A DNA stretch of 23,604 nt from Verrucomicrobiota bacterium (GCA_026397695.1 JAPLUJ010000510.1:5044-28647); one strand, 5' to 3'. Positions 14,745 to 23,388 are shown, numbered from the stretch's first letter. Translations and numbers: made by a program. Notes: generated by a model not told the origin, from the sequence alone.

Positions 14745-17168
14745 ATGATCCGCAAACACATCACAGTCCTGTCCCTTGGCCTGTTCGCCGCCGCCGCATG
14801 CGCCATCGCCGCCGAACCGGCGGCCGACGATGCCCGACTGGTCTCCGATTGGCTGTTTCAAGCCGAGGACAAGCCTCTGCCGGAGCGGACGCGCTGGGAG
14901 ATTCAGTGGACGCGGGAACTGGCCGCGCGCTTGGCCGGGAACCCCCGCGCACCGGACCTCCGCAAGGAACTGGTGGAGTTGGACTCGCTTGCCGGCAAGG
15001 CGACTGCGGACGGCAACGCGGCAACCAACGCCGCGGCGGGCCGCGAGTTGTATCTGGCCGTGCGGCGCGTCAAGCGCGAGATCCTCTTCAAGAACCCCGC
15101 AGTCGACTTCACCCAACTGCTGTTTATCGACCAGCCGTTTCCGCAGGGATCCGAGTGCAATCACGAGGCGGTTCACCGGCTGGGCATGATGGCGGTTCCC
15201 GGTGGGCGGCTGCTGGTGCTCGACGGGCTGCACCCCGCCGGGCAGGTCCGCCAGTTGGCCCCGCCGATGCCCGGCAGCTTCTGGCGCCCCGAACTCTCGT
15301 TCGATGCGACGAAGGTTCTTTTCTGTTTCAAACCGCAGGCCGAAAAAAGTTTTCATCTCTACGAGATAAACCTGGACGGCACCGGCCTGAAGCAACTGAC
15401 GAACAGCGAGTACGACGACATCGACCCGATCTACCTGCCCGATGGGCATATCATGTTCACGACCACCCGGGGCAACACGTATGTGCGCTGTGGCCCGTAC
15501 ATTTATTCGTATGTGCTGGCCCGCTGCGACGCCGACGGTGGCAACGTTTACCTGGTCAGCATGAACAGCGAGCCGGATTTCGTGCCGTCGCTGTTGCATG
15601 ACGGCCGGGTGGTCTATTCGCGCTGGGAATACTCGGACAAAGACCAGAATCGTGTCCAAAGCCTGTGGACCACGTTTCAGGATGGGCGGCAGACGACGGT
15701 GTTGTGGGGCAACCAGAGCGTGTGGCCGGATCATCTGGCGGAACCGCGGGCCATACCGGGTAGCGGTCGGGTGATGTTCACCTCCGTTGGACACCACGAC
15801 TGGTTTCGCGGGACGATCGGCATCATCGATCCGGCGCAAGGCACCAACTTTCCCCGCGGGCTGACCCGGGTCACGTTCGACCGGCCGTGGGCCGAGGTGG
15901 GCAATTCACCCGCCGATCGCTGTGAGTCGCCGGCGTATCACTCGTCGGGACGTTTTGCCGGGTACATGGGCCCCTATCCGCTTTCGGCGGAGGATTTTCT
16001 CGTGTCGGCGCGCGGCCAGGCCGGCAAGTTCCGCATCTATCTGATGGATGTGCATGGCAACCGCGAGTTGATTTACGAAGGCACGCACAACGCCTGGTAC
16101 GCGATCCCCGTCAAACCGCGGCCGGTGCCGCCCCGGCAGCCGGACTTGGTGACGTGGCCCGGCACGGGCAAGGACCGCAAGCCGCCCGCCGCGGGCTCGT
16201 TCTTCAGCGCAGACGTTCTCCAAGGCGTGCCGGACCTGCCGCGTGAGCGGGTCAAGTACCTGCGAGTGTTTCAACAGGACGCCAAGACCTATTCCACTTG
16301 GAACAAGGTCTTCGTGTTTTCAGGACCGGCCGTCTCGGCGGTCCAGGCGGAAGCGGTCAAGCGGATCGTCACCACCGTGCCGGTCGAGCCGGACGGCTCG
16401 GTCTATTTCGCGGCGCCCGCGGGCCAGTCGTTGTTCTTTCAACTCCTCGACGAGCGCCAACGGGCGGTGCACACGATGCGTTCGTTTACCGGAGTGATGC
16501 CGGGGGAAAGGCGCGGATGCGTCGGGTGCCACGACATGCACATCACCGCGTCGCCCAACGCGGCCGCCCGGGCGTCGCGGCGTCCGCCCACCCCGATCAG
16601 CCCGCCGCCGTGGGGCTCGGAGAGCATCGGCTACGAGCGGTTCGTCCAGCCGGTGCTCGACCGCCACTGCGGCAAGTGCCACCAAGGCGATGGCGAAGGC
16701 CGCAAGAAACTGGATCTGACTTTGCGGCCCGCGTCGGGGGAGTTCGCGCTGTTCAAGGAACCTTACCTGACGCTCATCGGGCCGGCCGCGTGGCCGGTCG
16801 CAGTTCCCGCAAAGGGCCAGCCGGGGTATGGTCTCGCGGGCGCGATCCCCGTGTACGGCTTGAAGGCTGACGACGTCTATCCCAACGACCCGGCCACCGA
16901 CGGCCCATCGACGATCCACCGGACGTTGCGGCCGCAGCGGTATCTTTCCGCGCGCAGTCCGTTGATTGAATTGGCGCTGAGCGGCAAGCACCACGACGTC
17001 AAGGTTGACCCCGTCGGGCTGCTCCGGTTAATCGCCTGGGTGGACGCCAACTGCCCGTTCCTGGGCGAAGAGGAAATTCGCGCCATGGCCGACCCGGAGT
17101 TCAGCGGCATCGACAAGCTGCCGATCCGGCCCCGCTTGCGCACCGCCCCGGTCATTGAACGGCCGTAG
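14745..17168 (+). CDS. Secreted diheme protein with hydrazine-synthase-alpha-like (PD40) middle region
   Basis: The 807-aa protein is intact. The signal peptide is MIRKHITVLSLGLFAAAACA (cleavage near AIA-AEP). An N-terminal helical region (about 30-125) is followed by a propeller-like region with PD40 repeats, for example RPELSFDATKVLFCFKPQAE and GTGLKQLTNSEYDDIDPIYL, then PDGHIMFTTTR. The C-terminal part holds two c-type heme sites: CVGCH at about residue 592 and CGKCH at about 642. VPVEPDGSVYFAAPAGQSLF lies between the propeller and the hemes. This layout matches proteins annotated as hydrazine synthase alpha middle-domain proteins, which are widespread in Planctomycetes and Verrucomicrobia that do not do anammox. 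No hydrazine synthesis is implied; an extracytoplasmic redox role is inferred from the hemes. It occupies the module between copies 3 and 4. Confidence 0.85.
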   Translation: MIRKHITVLSLGLFAAAACAIAAEPAADDARLVSDWLFQAEDKPLPERTRWEIQWTRELAARLAGNPRAPDLRKELVELDSLAGKATADGNAATNAAAGRELYLAVRRVKREILFKNPAVDFTQLLFIDQPFPQGSECNHEAVHRLGMMAVPGGRLLVLDGLHPAGQVRQLAPPMPGSFWRPELSFDATKVLFCFKPQAEKSFHLYEINLDGTGLKQLTNSEYDDIDPIYLPDGHIMFTTTRGNTYVRCGPYIYSYVLARCDADGGNVYLVSMNSEPDFVPSLLHDGRVVYSRWEYSDKDQNRVQSLWTTFQDGRQTTVLWGNQSVWPDHLAEPRAIPGSGRVMFTSVGHHDWFRGTIGIIDPAQGTNFPRGLTRVTFDRPWAEVGNSPADRCESPAYHSSGRFAGYMGPYPLSAEDFLVSARGQAGKFRIYLMDVHGNRELIYEGTHNAWYAIPVKPRPVPPRQPDLVTWPGTGKDRKPPAAGSFFSADVLQGVPDLPRERVKYLRVFQQDAKTYSTWNKVFVFSGPAVSAVQAEAVKRIVTTVPVEPDGSVYFAAPAGQSLFFQLLDERQRAVHTMRSFTGVMPGERRGCVGCHDMHITASPNAAARASRRPPTPISPPPWGSESIGYERFVQPVLDRHCGKCHQGDGEGRKKLDLTLRPASGEFALFKEPYLTLIGPAAWPVAVPAKGQPGYGLAGAIPVYGLKADDVYPNDPATDGPSTIHRTLRPQRYLSARSPLIELALSGKHHDVKVDPVGLLRLIAWVDANCPFLGEEEIRAMADPEFSGIDKLPIRPRLRTAPVIERP

Positions 17169-17225
17169 TTGGCCAATCCCGAACCTTGAAACAGAACCGC
17201 TGTCCGGATATCAAGAGACGAGAAT

Positions 17226-17399
17226 ATGAACAAACTCAAATCCCTCGCCCTCCCCGTGTTGCTGCTGGCACCGCTGGCGGCGCTGCATGCCACCGAACTC
17301 GTGACCGACAAAGTTGACCAACCCCCATTTCCCCGCCCTCCGCTCCGTCCCATTGGCTCTTTCAGGGGCCTCCCGCAGAAAGCAAATTCCTTGCAGTAA
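17226..17399 (+). pseudogene. Truncated secreted protein, only signal peptide left, fused to repeat
   Basis: MNKLKSLALPVLLLAPLAAL HATELVTDKVD is a clear signal peptide with the first mature residues. From 17319 the frame reads into repeat copy 4 (QPPFPRPPLRPIGSFRGLPQ) and stops at 17397. An AAGAGACGAGA ribosome site precedes the ATG at 17226. The mature domain was lost exactly at the left edge of the repeat, so the original function cannot be told. Confidence 0.65.
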
Positions 17400-17417
17400 A
17401 AGCAATTTCCTAGCAAT
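17319..17417 (+). repeat. Dispersed repeat, copy 4 (longer, with two tails)
   Basis: CAACCCCCATTTCCCC starts the copy; the middle is divergent (CCCATTGGCTCTTTCAGGGG). It carries both tail types in tandem: GAAAGCAAATTCCTTGCAG, then AAAGCAATTTCCTAGCAAT. It cuts off the secreted-protein gene that starts at 17226. Confidence 0.85.
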
Positions 17418-17510
17418 GATCCCGTGAATCGTCCATTCTCATCCGATGCGCCTTTCCGGAGCGATTTTCTTCAGCATGACAGAGAAGTCCTTTGCGCCCT
17501 TGATCCTGGA

Positions 17511-19021
17511 TTATTCGGGTTTTGACCAGATCGACTGCATCGTCCACGCGTCGAGTTGGTTGAGCACGGCATCCTGTCCCTGGGCGCGGAGAGAAACGCC
17601 CAGGCTGTCTTCGCGGCCGGGATAAACCCGCATGGCCAAGTACTGGCGCCCGTTCGCGAAGACCTCCACCACGCTGCGATCAATGAAAACCCGCAACCGC
17701 AACGGTTCGCCGCCCCGTTTCAGGACGGCCCGCTCGGGCGGACGAAGCCACACATCGGGCAGGGTGCTGGATCGGGAACCGTCCAGGACGATCTCGCCCG
17801 CCGTCTGATACCAGTATGCCAACTGCCGGTCGAAATTGAAAAAAGTGATGGACGTCTGCTCCCCGGCGTCGGGGGAACGCAGGACGTTCAACTGCACCCA
17901 GCGGGCCTCCTTCGGGTAGATCTCAACGGCCAGCTCCAACGTGTTGCCGCGAATGAGGTCCAGGACAATCTCCCGGTTGGCGGGCAGCACGGTCCGGCCG
18001 ATCTGCCGGTGTTCGCCGCGCAGGGAAGCCAGCGCCTCAACGGGTTCGATGCGCAGCCGTTTGTCCGGCCCCAGCGTCAGGCGCTGCGGCACGGACATGA
18101 TCGGGTCCCAGTGTTCGCTGTAGAGGGCGTCGTTCAGGTTGAGGATGTTGATCACGCCGCCGTTGCCGTCGGAGGCTGCGGAGGGGGCATGGACACCGCC
18201 CGGAGCGACCCGGCCGTGGTTGAAGCGGCCATGCGCGTAGGGGGTGAATTGGCGGTTCGCGTAGTCGCCCAGGTAATACTGGCCCCCGTTGCTGTGGCTG
18301 AAGAAGAGGAGGATGTGCTTGTCGCCGATCGGCTGGAAATTCGGGCAGGACCCGTCGTCATCGGGACGGATGAACGGCGTCGACGTCAGGAAGTCGCCCC
18401 GGGCTTCCCAATTCTTGAGGTCCCCGGAGGTCCACAGCGATCGGCCCACCAGGCCGCAGTACGTGTCGCCTTCCTTCCAGATATCCGAGTCGCCCTGCCC
18501 GCTGTTGACCGGGCCGGTCTTTTCCCAGTTGAGCAGCAGGGGGTCGTCCGGCCGGGATGGATGGCGTAGGGCAGGTCGCGCCAGCGGACCAAGTCGTCGC
18601 TGACGGCGTGCCCCCAGTGCTGACGCCGTTTCTTGATGTCTTTCGGGTCGGGGAATTCGTCCGGGGGATAGGCCTGGTAAAACAGGTGCCAGCGCCCCTG
18701 CCAGAAACACAGGCCGTTCGGGTCGTTCATCATGTTTTCCGGGCTGACGAAGTGATAGGCGGGCCGGTGCGGGATGGACGCCAGCTTCTTCCGGGACGCG
18801 GCGAAGCGGAGCAGGATTTCGCTGGTCTCCAGTTGCTTCTCCTGTTCCGCGAGGGTTTCGGAAAAGACCTGTCTCGGCACGGGAGAGGCGTGCGGTTCCG
18901 GGCGGGAAAAATCGCCGGGCGGGGAGTCGGCGGCCGCCTGCGGGCCGGCGCGGAGGGCGAGCAGACCCGCCACGGCGAACGATAAAAGAGGGAGCCCGTG
19001 TGAAGTCGTTTCCGTTTTCAC
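17511..19021 (-). CDS. Secreted GH32-like (levanase/invertase-type) protein, internal deletion with frameshift
   Basis: The probable start is a GTG at 19021 giving a signal peptide (GLPLLSFAVAGLLALRAG); an upstream GTG at 19069 is also in frame. The N-terminal propeller shows ENMMNDPNGLCFWQGRWHLF with the GH32 NDPNG motif (nucleophile Asp), then HWGHAVSDDLVRWRDLPYAI. At about 18548-18556 the frame breaks; the next frame begins DDPLLLNWEKTGPVN and continues with DIWKEGDTYCGLVGRSLW, DDDGSCPNFQPIGDKHILLF, GGVHAPSAASDGNGG and the C-terminal sandwich motif FIDRSVVEVFANGRQYLAMR. About 35 residues between HPG and DDPLLLN are missing, as judged from family memory. The usual acid/base motif ECP reads SCPN, as in a divergent GH32 subgroup, so the true activity on fructans is uncertain. 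Convergent with the gene at 17226; divergent from the LTD gene. Confidence 0.85.
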
Positions 19022-19062
19022 GCCCCGATCCTGCACATTTTCTTGCCATACGTCAATACCAT

Positions 19063-19090
19063 TTGACACTTTCCTGCGGCTGGGTAGGAT
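19063..19090 (+). promoter_or_regulatory. Sigma-70-like promoter
   Basis: TTGACA at 19063-19068 and TAGGAT at 19085-19090 are spaced by 16 bases, 76 bases before the LTD/LamG gene start and inside the gap between divergent genes. Confidence 0.5.
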
Positions 19091-19165
19091 AAGAGCCAGC
19101 TACGGAGAAGCGAATATCCGTATTTGAATTGTCAGCCCTTCATCCATGAGGCTACCCTGTCGGCC

Positions 19166-19906
19166 ATGAACGTTCGTCGGTATCTTCCGCTGCTCCTGTG
19201 GCCCCTCGCCGCGCGCGCGGCGGTGGTGATCAATGAGATTCACTACGGCGCCGAGCCGCCGCTGGAGCGCGTGGAGTTCGTCGAACTGGTCAACATCGGC
19301 CCCGGCCCCGAAGACCTCTCCGGCTGGCGCTTCGACGACGGCATCCAGAACGCCAGCTACACGATCTCGGCGTGGGCCAAACCGGCCGATGCCGGGCGCA
19401 ACCCGATCCTCGGCGACTTCTGGATCCCGCCGGCTTTCATGCTGCTGGCCGAAGTCGGCGGCCTGCCGACCTACCGGCACCGGATGGCGGTCGCCCCGGC
19501 TTCCGACACCTTCACGGTCTCCTCCGCCGCGTGGACGGTCAACCAGTGGAACCACCTGGCCGTGGCGTGGGACCCGACCGGCCAGGTCGCCCGTTTCTAT
19601 GTCGACGGCGCGTCCGTCGCGCGCAAGGTGGTCCGGCAACCGGCGGAGAACCTGCCGATGGTCGACAACAATCGGGATTTCTACATCGGCCGCCAGCAGA
19701 TCACCTCCGACACCTTCAACGGCCTCCTCGACGAGATCCGGGTGATCCGGGGCGCGGTCAACGCGCCCGGCGCGCAGCTCCTGGCGCAATCCAACCTGCT
19801 CCTGCGCACCCACGTCCTCGACCTGGCCGACGCAACCCCCATTTCCCCGCCACCGGTCCGGCCACCGGTTCTTCCAACGGCCTTCACCCAGAAAGCAAAT
19901 TCCTAG
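19166..19906 (+). CDS. Truncated secreted lamin-tail (LTD) / LamG-domain protein
   Basis: The signal peptide is MNVRRYLPLLLWPLAARA. It is followed by VVINEIHYGAEPPLERVEFVELVNIGPGPEDLSGWRF, the start of a lamin-tail domain of the kind found in large secreted CotH/LTD proteins of Verrucomicrobia. After FDDGI the sequence changes abruptly to a LamG/concanavalin-like domain (YTISAWAKPADAGRNPILGD, WTVNQWNHLAVAWDPTGQVA, ARFYVDGASV, IGRQQITSDTFNGLLDEIRV). The lamin-tail domain therefore lacks most of its strands, suggesting an in-frame internal deletion. At 19833 the frame enters repeat copy 5 and stops at 19904-19906. Intact relatives are often over 1000 residues, so this is a remnant. The role would be surface or extracellular binding; no enzyme domain is present. 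Confidence 0.75.
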   Translation: MNVRRYLPLLLWPLAARAAVVINEIHYGAEPPLERVEFVELVNIGPGPEDLSGWRFDDGIQNASYTISAWAKPADAGRNPILGDFWIPPAFMLLAEVGGLPTYRHRMAVAPASDTFTVSSAAWTVNQWNHLAVAWDPTGQVARFYVDGASVARKVVRQPAENLPMVDNNRDFYIGRQQITSDTFNGLLDEIRVIRGAVNAPGAQLLAQSNLLLRTHVLDLADATPISPPPVRPPVLPTAFTQKANS

Positions 19907-19911
19907 CATTA
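19833..19911 (+). repeat. Dispersed repeat, copy 5
   Basis: CAACCCCCATTTCCCC, CCGGTCCGGCCACCGG, CTTCCAACGGCCTTCACC and GAAAGCAAATTCCTAGCATT occur in order. It truncates the LTD/LamG gene on its left, and the next gene's ATG (19916) is only a few bases from its right end. Confidence 0.9.
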
Positions 19912-19915
19912 AGCC

Positions 19916-20902
19916 ATGACGCACGTCGAGCGGTTCCGCGCGGTGATGGACTTCCAGCCGGTGGACCGGTTGCCGCGCTGGGAGTGGGCGATGTGGTGGG
20001 ACCAGACGATCGCACGCTGGCATGGCGAGGGCCTGCCGCGCGAGCTCGCGTTCAGCCAGGTCTTCGACATCGCGCAGCACTTCGGCCTCGATCCCTACCA
20101 GCAGTTCTGGTTCAGCACGACGCAGGCGACGATCGCGGCGACGCAGCATCACGTCGAGGGCGTTGTCGCGAACATGGATGACTATCTGCGTATCAAGCCG
20201 CATATCTACCCGGACCACAGTGTCGCGCTCGATACCATGCGACCATGGGCTGCGCGGCAGGCGCGTGGCGATGCGGTGGTGTGGGCGACGCTGGAAGGCT
20301 TCTTCTGGTTCCCGCGCACGCTCATGAACATCGAGCAACTGAGCTATGCCTTCTACGACCAGCCGGAACTGGTGCATGCCATCAACAGCGATCTGGTGGA
20401 ATTCAACATCGGCCTGGTGCGCCAGATGAAGAAGGTCTGCGTACCCACGTTCATGACGCTCGCCGAGGACATGAGCTACAATCTGGGGCCGATGATCTCA
20501 CGGGCCACGTTCGACGACTTCCTCGCGCCGTACTATCGCCGGCTGATGGTGGAACTGGACGAGCTTGGCATCGCGCTGATCGTGGACACCGATGGCGACG
20601 TCACGCCGCTCGTCCCCTGGTTGCAGGGCGTCGGTGTCGCGGGCGTATTGCCGCTCGAACGGCAGGCCGGCGTTGATGGCATGGAACTGCGCGAGAAATT
20701 TCCGACGCTGCGGATGGTGGGCCACTTCAACAAACTCGTGATGCATCTCGGCGAGGCCGCGATTCGGGCGGAATTCGAACGGCTCGTTCCGCTGATGAAA
20801 ACCGGCGGCTTCATTCCGAGCGTCGATCACCAGACTCCGCCCGGTGTTTCGATCGATCAGTATCGTCTCTATCTCCGGCTGTTGAATGAGTACACGTCCT
20901 GA
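19916..20902 (+). CDS. Uroporphyrinogen decarboxylase (URO-D) superfamily protein, probably methyltransferase-like
   Basis: The 328-aa cytoplasmic TIM-barrel protein begins MTHVERFRAVMDFQPVDRLP, the usual opening of URO-D-like proteins in PVC genomes. Further signs are WWDQTIARWHGEGLP, an AEDMSYNLGPMISRATFDDF segment (general URO-D pattern E-D), ALIVDTDGDVTPLVPWLQGV, and GHFNKLVMHLGEAAIRAEFE followed by GGFIPSVDHQTPPGVS. The opening segment and the lack of heme-pathway neighbours argue against true HemE. Related proteins occur in sugar-utilisation clusters, where the role is not known; corrinoid methyl transfer is a family possibility. The frame is intact. The start is immediately downstream of repeat copy 5, so its native promoter region is absent. 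The 3' end is 73 bases from the rhamnosidase start, suggesting an operon. Confidence 0.82.
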   Translation: MTHVERFRAVMDFQPVDRLPRWEWAMWWDQTIARWHGEGLPRELAFSQVFDIAQHFGLDPYQQFWFSTTQATIAATQHHVEGVVANMDDYLRIKPHIYPDHSVALDTMRPWAARQARGDAVVWATLEGFFWFPRTLMNIEQLSYAFYDQPELVHAINSDLVEFNIGLVRQMKKVCVPTFMTLAEDMSYNLGPMISRATFDDFLAPYYRRLMVELDELGIALIVDTDGDVTPLVPWLQGVGVAGVLPLERQAGVDGMELREKFPTLRMVGHFNKLVMHLGEAAIRAEFERLVPLMKTGGFIPSVDHQTPPGVSIDQYRLYLRLLNEYTS

Positions 20903-20975
20903 AATGCCGCGTCCAGAGATTCCCCATGATGTGGAAATCATCGCGGCGCATACTTCCAATGATTCGAAGCATACG

Positions 20976-23387
20976 ATGACGAAACTTCTCACCCTCCTCA
21001 TCGCCATCGCAGCGATGTCGGCGCAGGCGATGGATGTCGTCGATTTGCGATGCGAATTTCGGAGCGATCCGCTTGGGATCGACGTGGCGCAGCCGCGGTT
21101 GAGCTGGACGCTGAAATCGGACCGGCGTGGGCAGAAGCAGTCCGCCTATCAGCTTGTTGTTCAGTCGGGCGAAACGCAGCTGTGGGATTCAGGCCGGATC
21201 GCATCGGATGAGACGCTTCAGATTCGCTACGCGGGCAAACCGCTTGTTTCGTCGCAGCGGGTCAACTGGAAGGTCCGCAGTTGGGACGGGGATGGCAACG
21301 CTTCCGACTGGAGCCGGCCGGCCACGTTCGTGACGGGGAAATTCGAGGCGGCGGACTGGCGCGGGAAATGGATCGGCGCGGATGTCAGTCCGGCGGCACC
21401 GTCGGACCAGGTTCTGGGTTTCGCGGTCGAGCGGCAAGCAGCCGACGATGCGCAGTGGGTGCAGGTGGATCACCGATGGGCGCGCATTGTGTCCGACGTC
21501 GCCCGTCTCAGGGGCCGCGCCGGTCGCCGTGCGGGAAAACGCCCATGGCGCCGTCTATCTCCACCGTGAAGTGGAAATCGCAAAGCTCGTCACCCAGGCG
21601 ACGGTGTACTTCTGCGGACTTGGCTTCTCCGAACTGGCCATCGATGGGCGCAAGGTCGGCGACTACGTGATCGGGCCGGGGTTCACGACCTACGACAAGC
21701 GCGTCCAGTATCTCGCGTTCGATGTGACGGATCGTTTTGCGGCACCTGGCCGCAAGGTGCTCGACGTCATCCTCGCCGATGGCTGGTACGCGCTGGAACG
21801 CGATCCGTGGGTCCACCGCTTCGAACAGCGACCCTACGTGGACAAACCGAAGCTGCTGCTCGATCTCCATCTCCGGCACCCCGATGGCTCCGAAACGATG
21901 ATCAGCTCCGACGAGCACTGGACCTGGTCCGAGGGCGAGATCACGCGCAGTTGGATCGCGCAGGAGGATGTCGACCTGCGCAGGTCGCAACGCGTCTGGC
22001 GGCCTGTCGCACTTGCGAAAGCCCCGGCCGGGAAGCTCGTCAGCCAGCGCGAGCCGTTCAACCGCATCGTCGAGGAAATCAAGCCGGTCGGCATGGCCTT
22101 CGACGCGGCAAAGAAAGCTTGGGTGTGGGATTTTGGCCGCGAGATCAACGGCTGGGTCCGCTTCCGTGCGGCCGGTCCGGCGGGGACGGAAATCAGGATC
22201 ACGTCGGTGCCGGTGTCCACGGAGGGCGATGGCGTGCCCCGGCCCACGACGCGAACCAGCCGTTTCGTGCTCGGCGGGTCGGGCGGGAAGGAAGTGTACG
22301 AGCCGCGCTTCTTCCACGCCGGCATGCGCCGTGTGGAAGTCAGCGGACTGGTCGGCGCGCCGGAGACCAACGACCTGGTTGGCTGCCAGATCTCATCGAT
22401 GTACACGACCTCCGGGAGTTTCCGCTGTTCCGATGAAGGGCAGAACTGGCTGAATGATTCCGCGCGCCGGACGGTCGTTTCCTACACGACGTTCCTGCCC
22501 AACGATCCCGAGCGGGAGTGGAAGGCCTGGACGCAGGACATAGAGAACATGTTCCGTTCCGCCGTCTATCTTTTCGACGTGCGGACGATGTACGAACGCT
22601 GGCAGCACGACCTGCTCGATGGCCAGTCCGCCGACGGGAACTTCCCAAACATCGCGCCGGGTCCGTTCTTCGATGCCTACAACAGTCCATGGTGGGGCGG
22701 CTGCGCCGTGTGGCTGCCGTGGCACTGGTACCTCTACTATGGCGACGCCTCGCTGCTGCGCGAGAGCTATCCGGCGATGAAACGCTACGTGGACTACCTT
22801 GGCACGGTCGCGCGCGATGGCGTGCAGGACTGGGGCCTCGCCGACTGGCTACCCGTCGAGGAAACGCCGCGCCCCCTCATCAATACGCCGGCGCATTTCC
22901 TCTATGCGCAGATTGTCAGCCGCGCTGCCGCGATGCTCGGCGAACACGATGAGGCGCGTCGCTACGCCACGGTCGCCGAGCAAGTGCGCACGGCCTTCAA
23001 CCGGAAATTCCTCGATCCGGCCACGGGCATCTACGGCGTGCCGGGATGGAAGCCGAAATTCGGGAACTGGAAGCCACCCGTACCGCTCGAACGGCTGCAC
23101 GAAGCCTGGTGGACCGGAGATCGGCCGTGCACGCAAGCCGGACAAGCCCTGCCGCTGGCCCTGGGCATGGTGCCGCCCGAACATCGCGCCGCCGTCGAGC
23201 AGGCCTTCATCCGCGAACTCGCCGCGCACCGCAACCATCTTCAGACCTCACTAAACGACCTCGAATGCGACGAAGGGGAGAGCAAGTTCAGTTCCTCCAG
23301 GAAGCCGGATGGGCGATGACCTCCGCGCGCGACTTCCCTTCGTGGCACAGTATGACCCGGGGCAGCGGCAACGACCTGATGAAGGAA
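20976..23387 (+). CDS. Secreted GH78 alpha-L-rhamnosidase, disrupted by two internal lesions and truncated
   Basis: The enzyme would remove terminal alpha-L-rhamnose from polysaccharides or glycosides. The start at 20976 gives the signal peptide MTKLLTLLIAIAAMSAQA; an in-frame ATG at 20886 overlaps the previous gene. The N-terminal domain shows DPLGIDVAQPRLSWTL and VNWKVRSWDGDGNASDWSRP. After QWVQVD (start of an F5/8-type insert seen in relatives) the frame breaks around 21470-21530. The second frame resumes at VYLHREVEIAKLV and YFCGLGFSELAIDGRKVGDY, and includes the core LPNDPEREWKAWTQDIENMF, whose Glu is the likely general acid, plus WWGGCAVWLPWHWYLYYGD. Near 23240-23290 a second lesion moves the frame to AGWAMTSARDFPSWHSMTRG and SGNDLMKE, where homology stops at about 23387 without the C-terminal barrel end and sandwich. 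It is non-functional as sequenced. Confidence 0.87.
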
Positions 23388-23388
23388 A

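Noticed and set aside
14745..17168. True hydrazine synthase and anammox metabolism
   Set aside because: Only a family-level resemblance to the alpha subunit; no beta/gamma subunit or other anammox gene nearby, and such proteins are common in non-anammox PVC bacteria.
11275..19911. Integron cassette array with attC sites
   Set aside because: The repeats lack the paired RYYYAAC and GTTRRRY core sites and a long palindromic fold, gene orientation is mixed, and no integrase is seen. Cassette-like layout alone is not enough.
11275..19911. CRISPR array
   Set aside because: Only five copies, 1.3-2.7 kb apart with genes between them, not 25-40-bp repeats with short spacers.
11275..19911. A conserved small peptide encoded on the minus strand of the repeats (MLGNCFLGEGRWKSRWPDR)
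   Set aside because: The reading frame is not kept to a common stop and is joined to unrelated sequence in each copy; it follows from nucleotide similarity.
19100..20377. 425-aa minus-strand frame across the LTD gene, repeat 5 and the URO-D gene
   Set aside because: It runs through three unrelated segments with no domain; shadow frame.
19916..20902. HemE of heme biosynthesis
   Set aside because: No heme genes nearby and the opening and motifs match the divergent URO-D-like group in sugar clusters.
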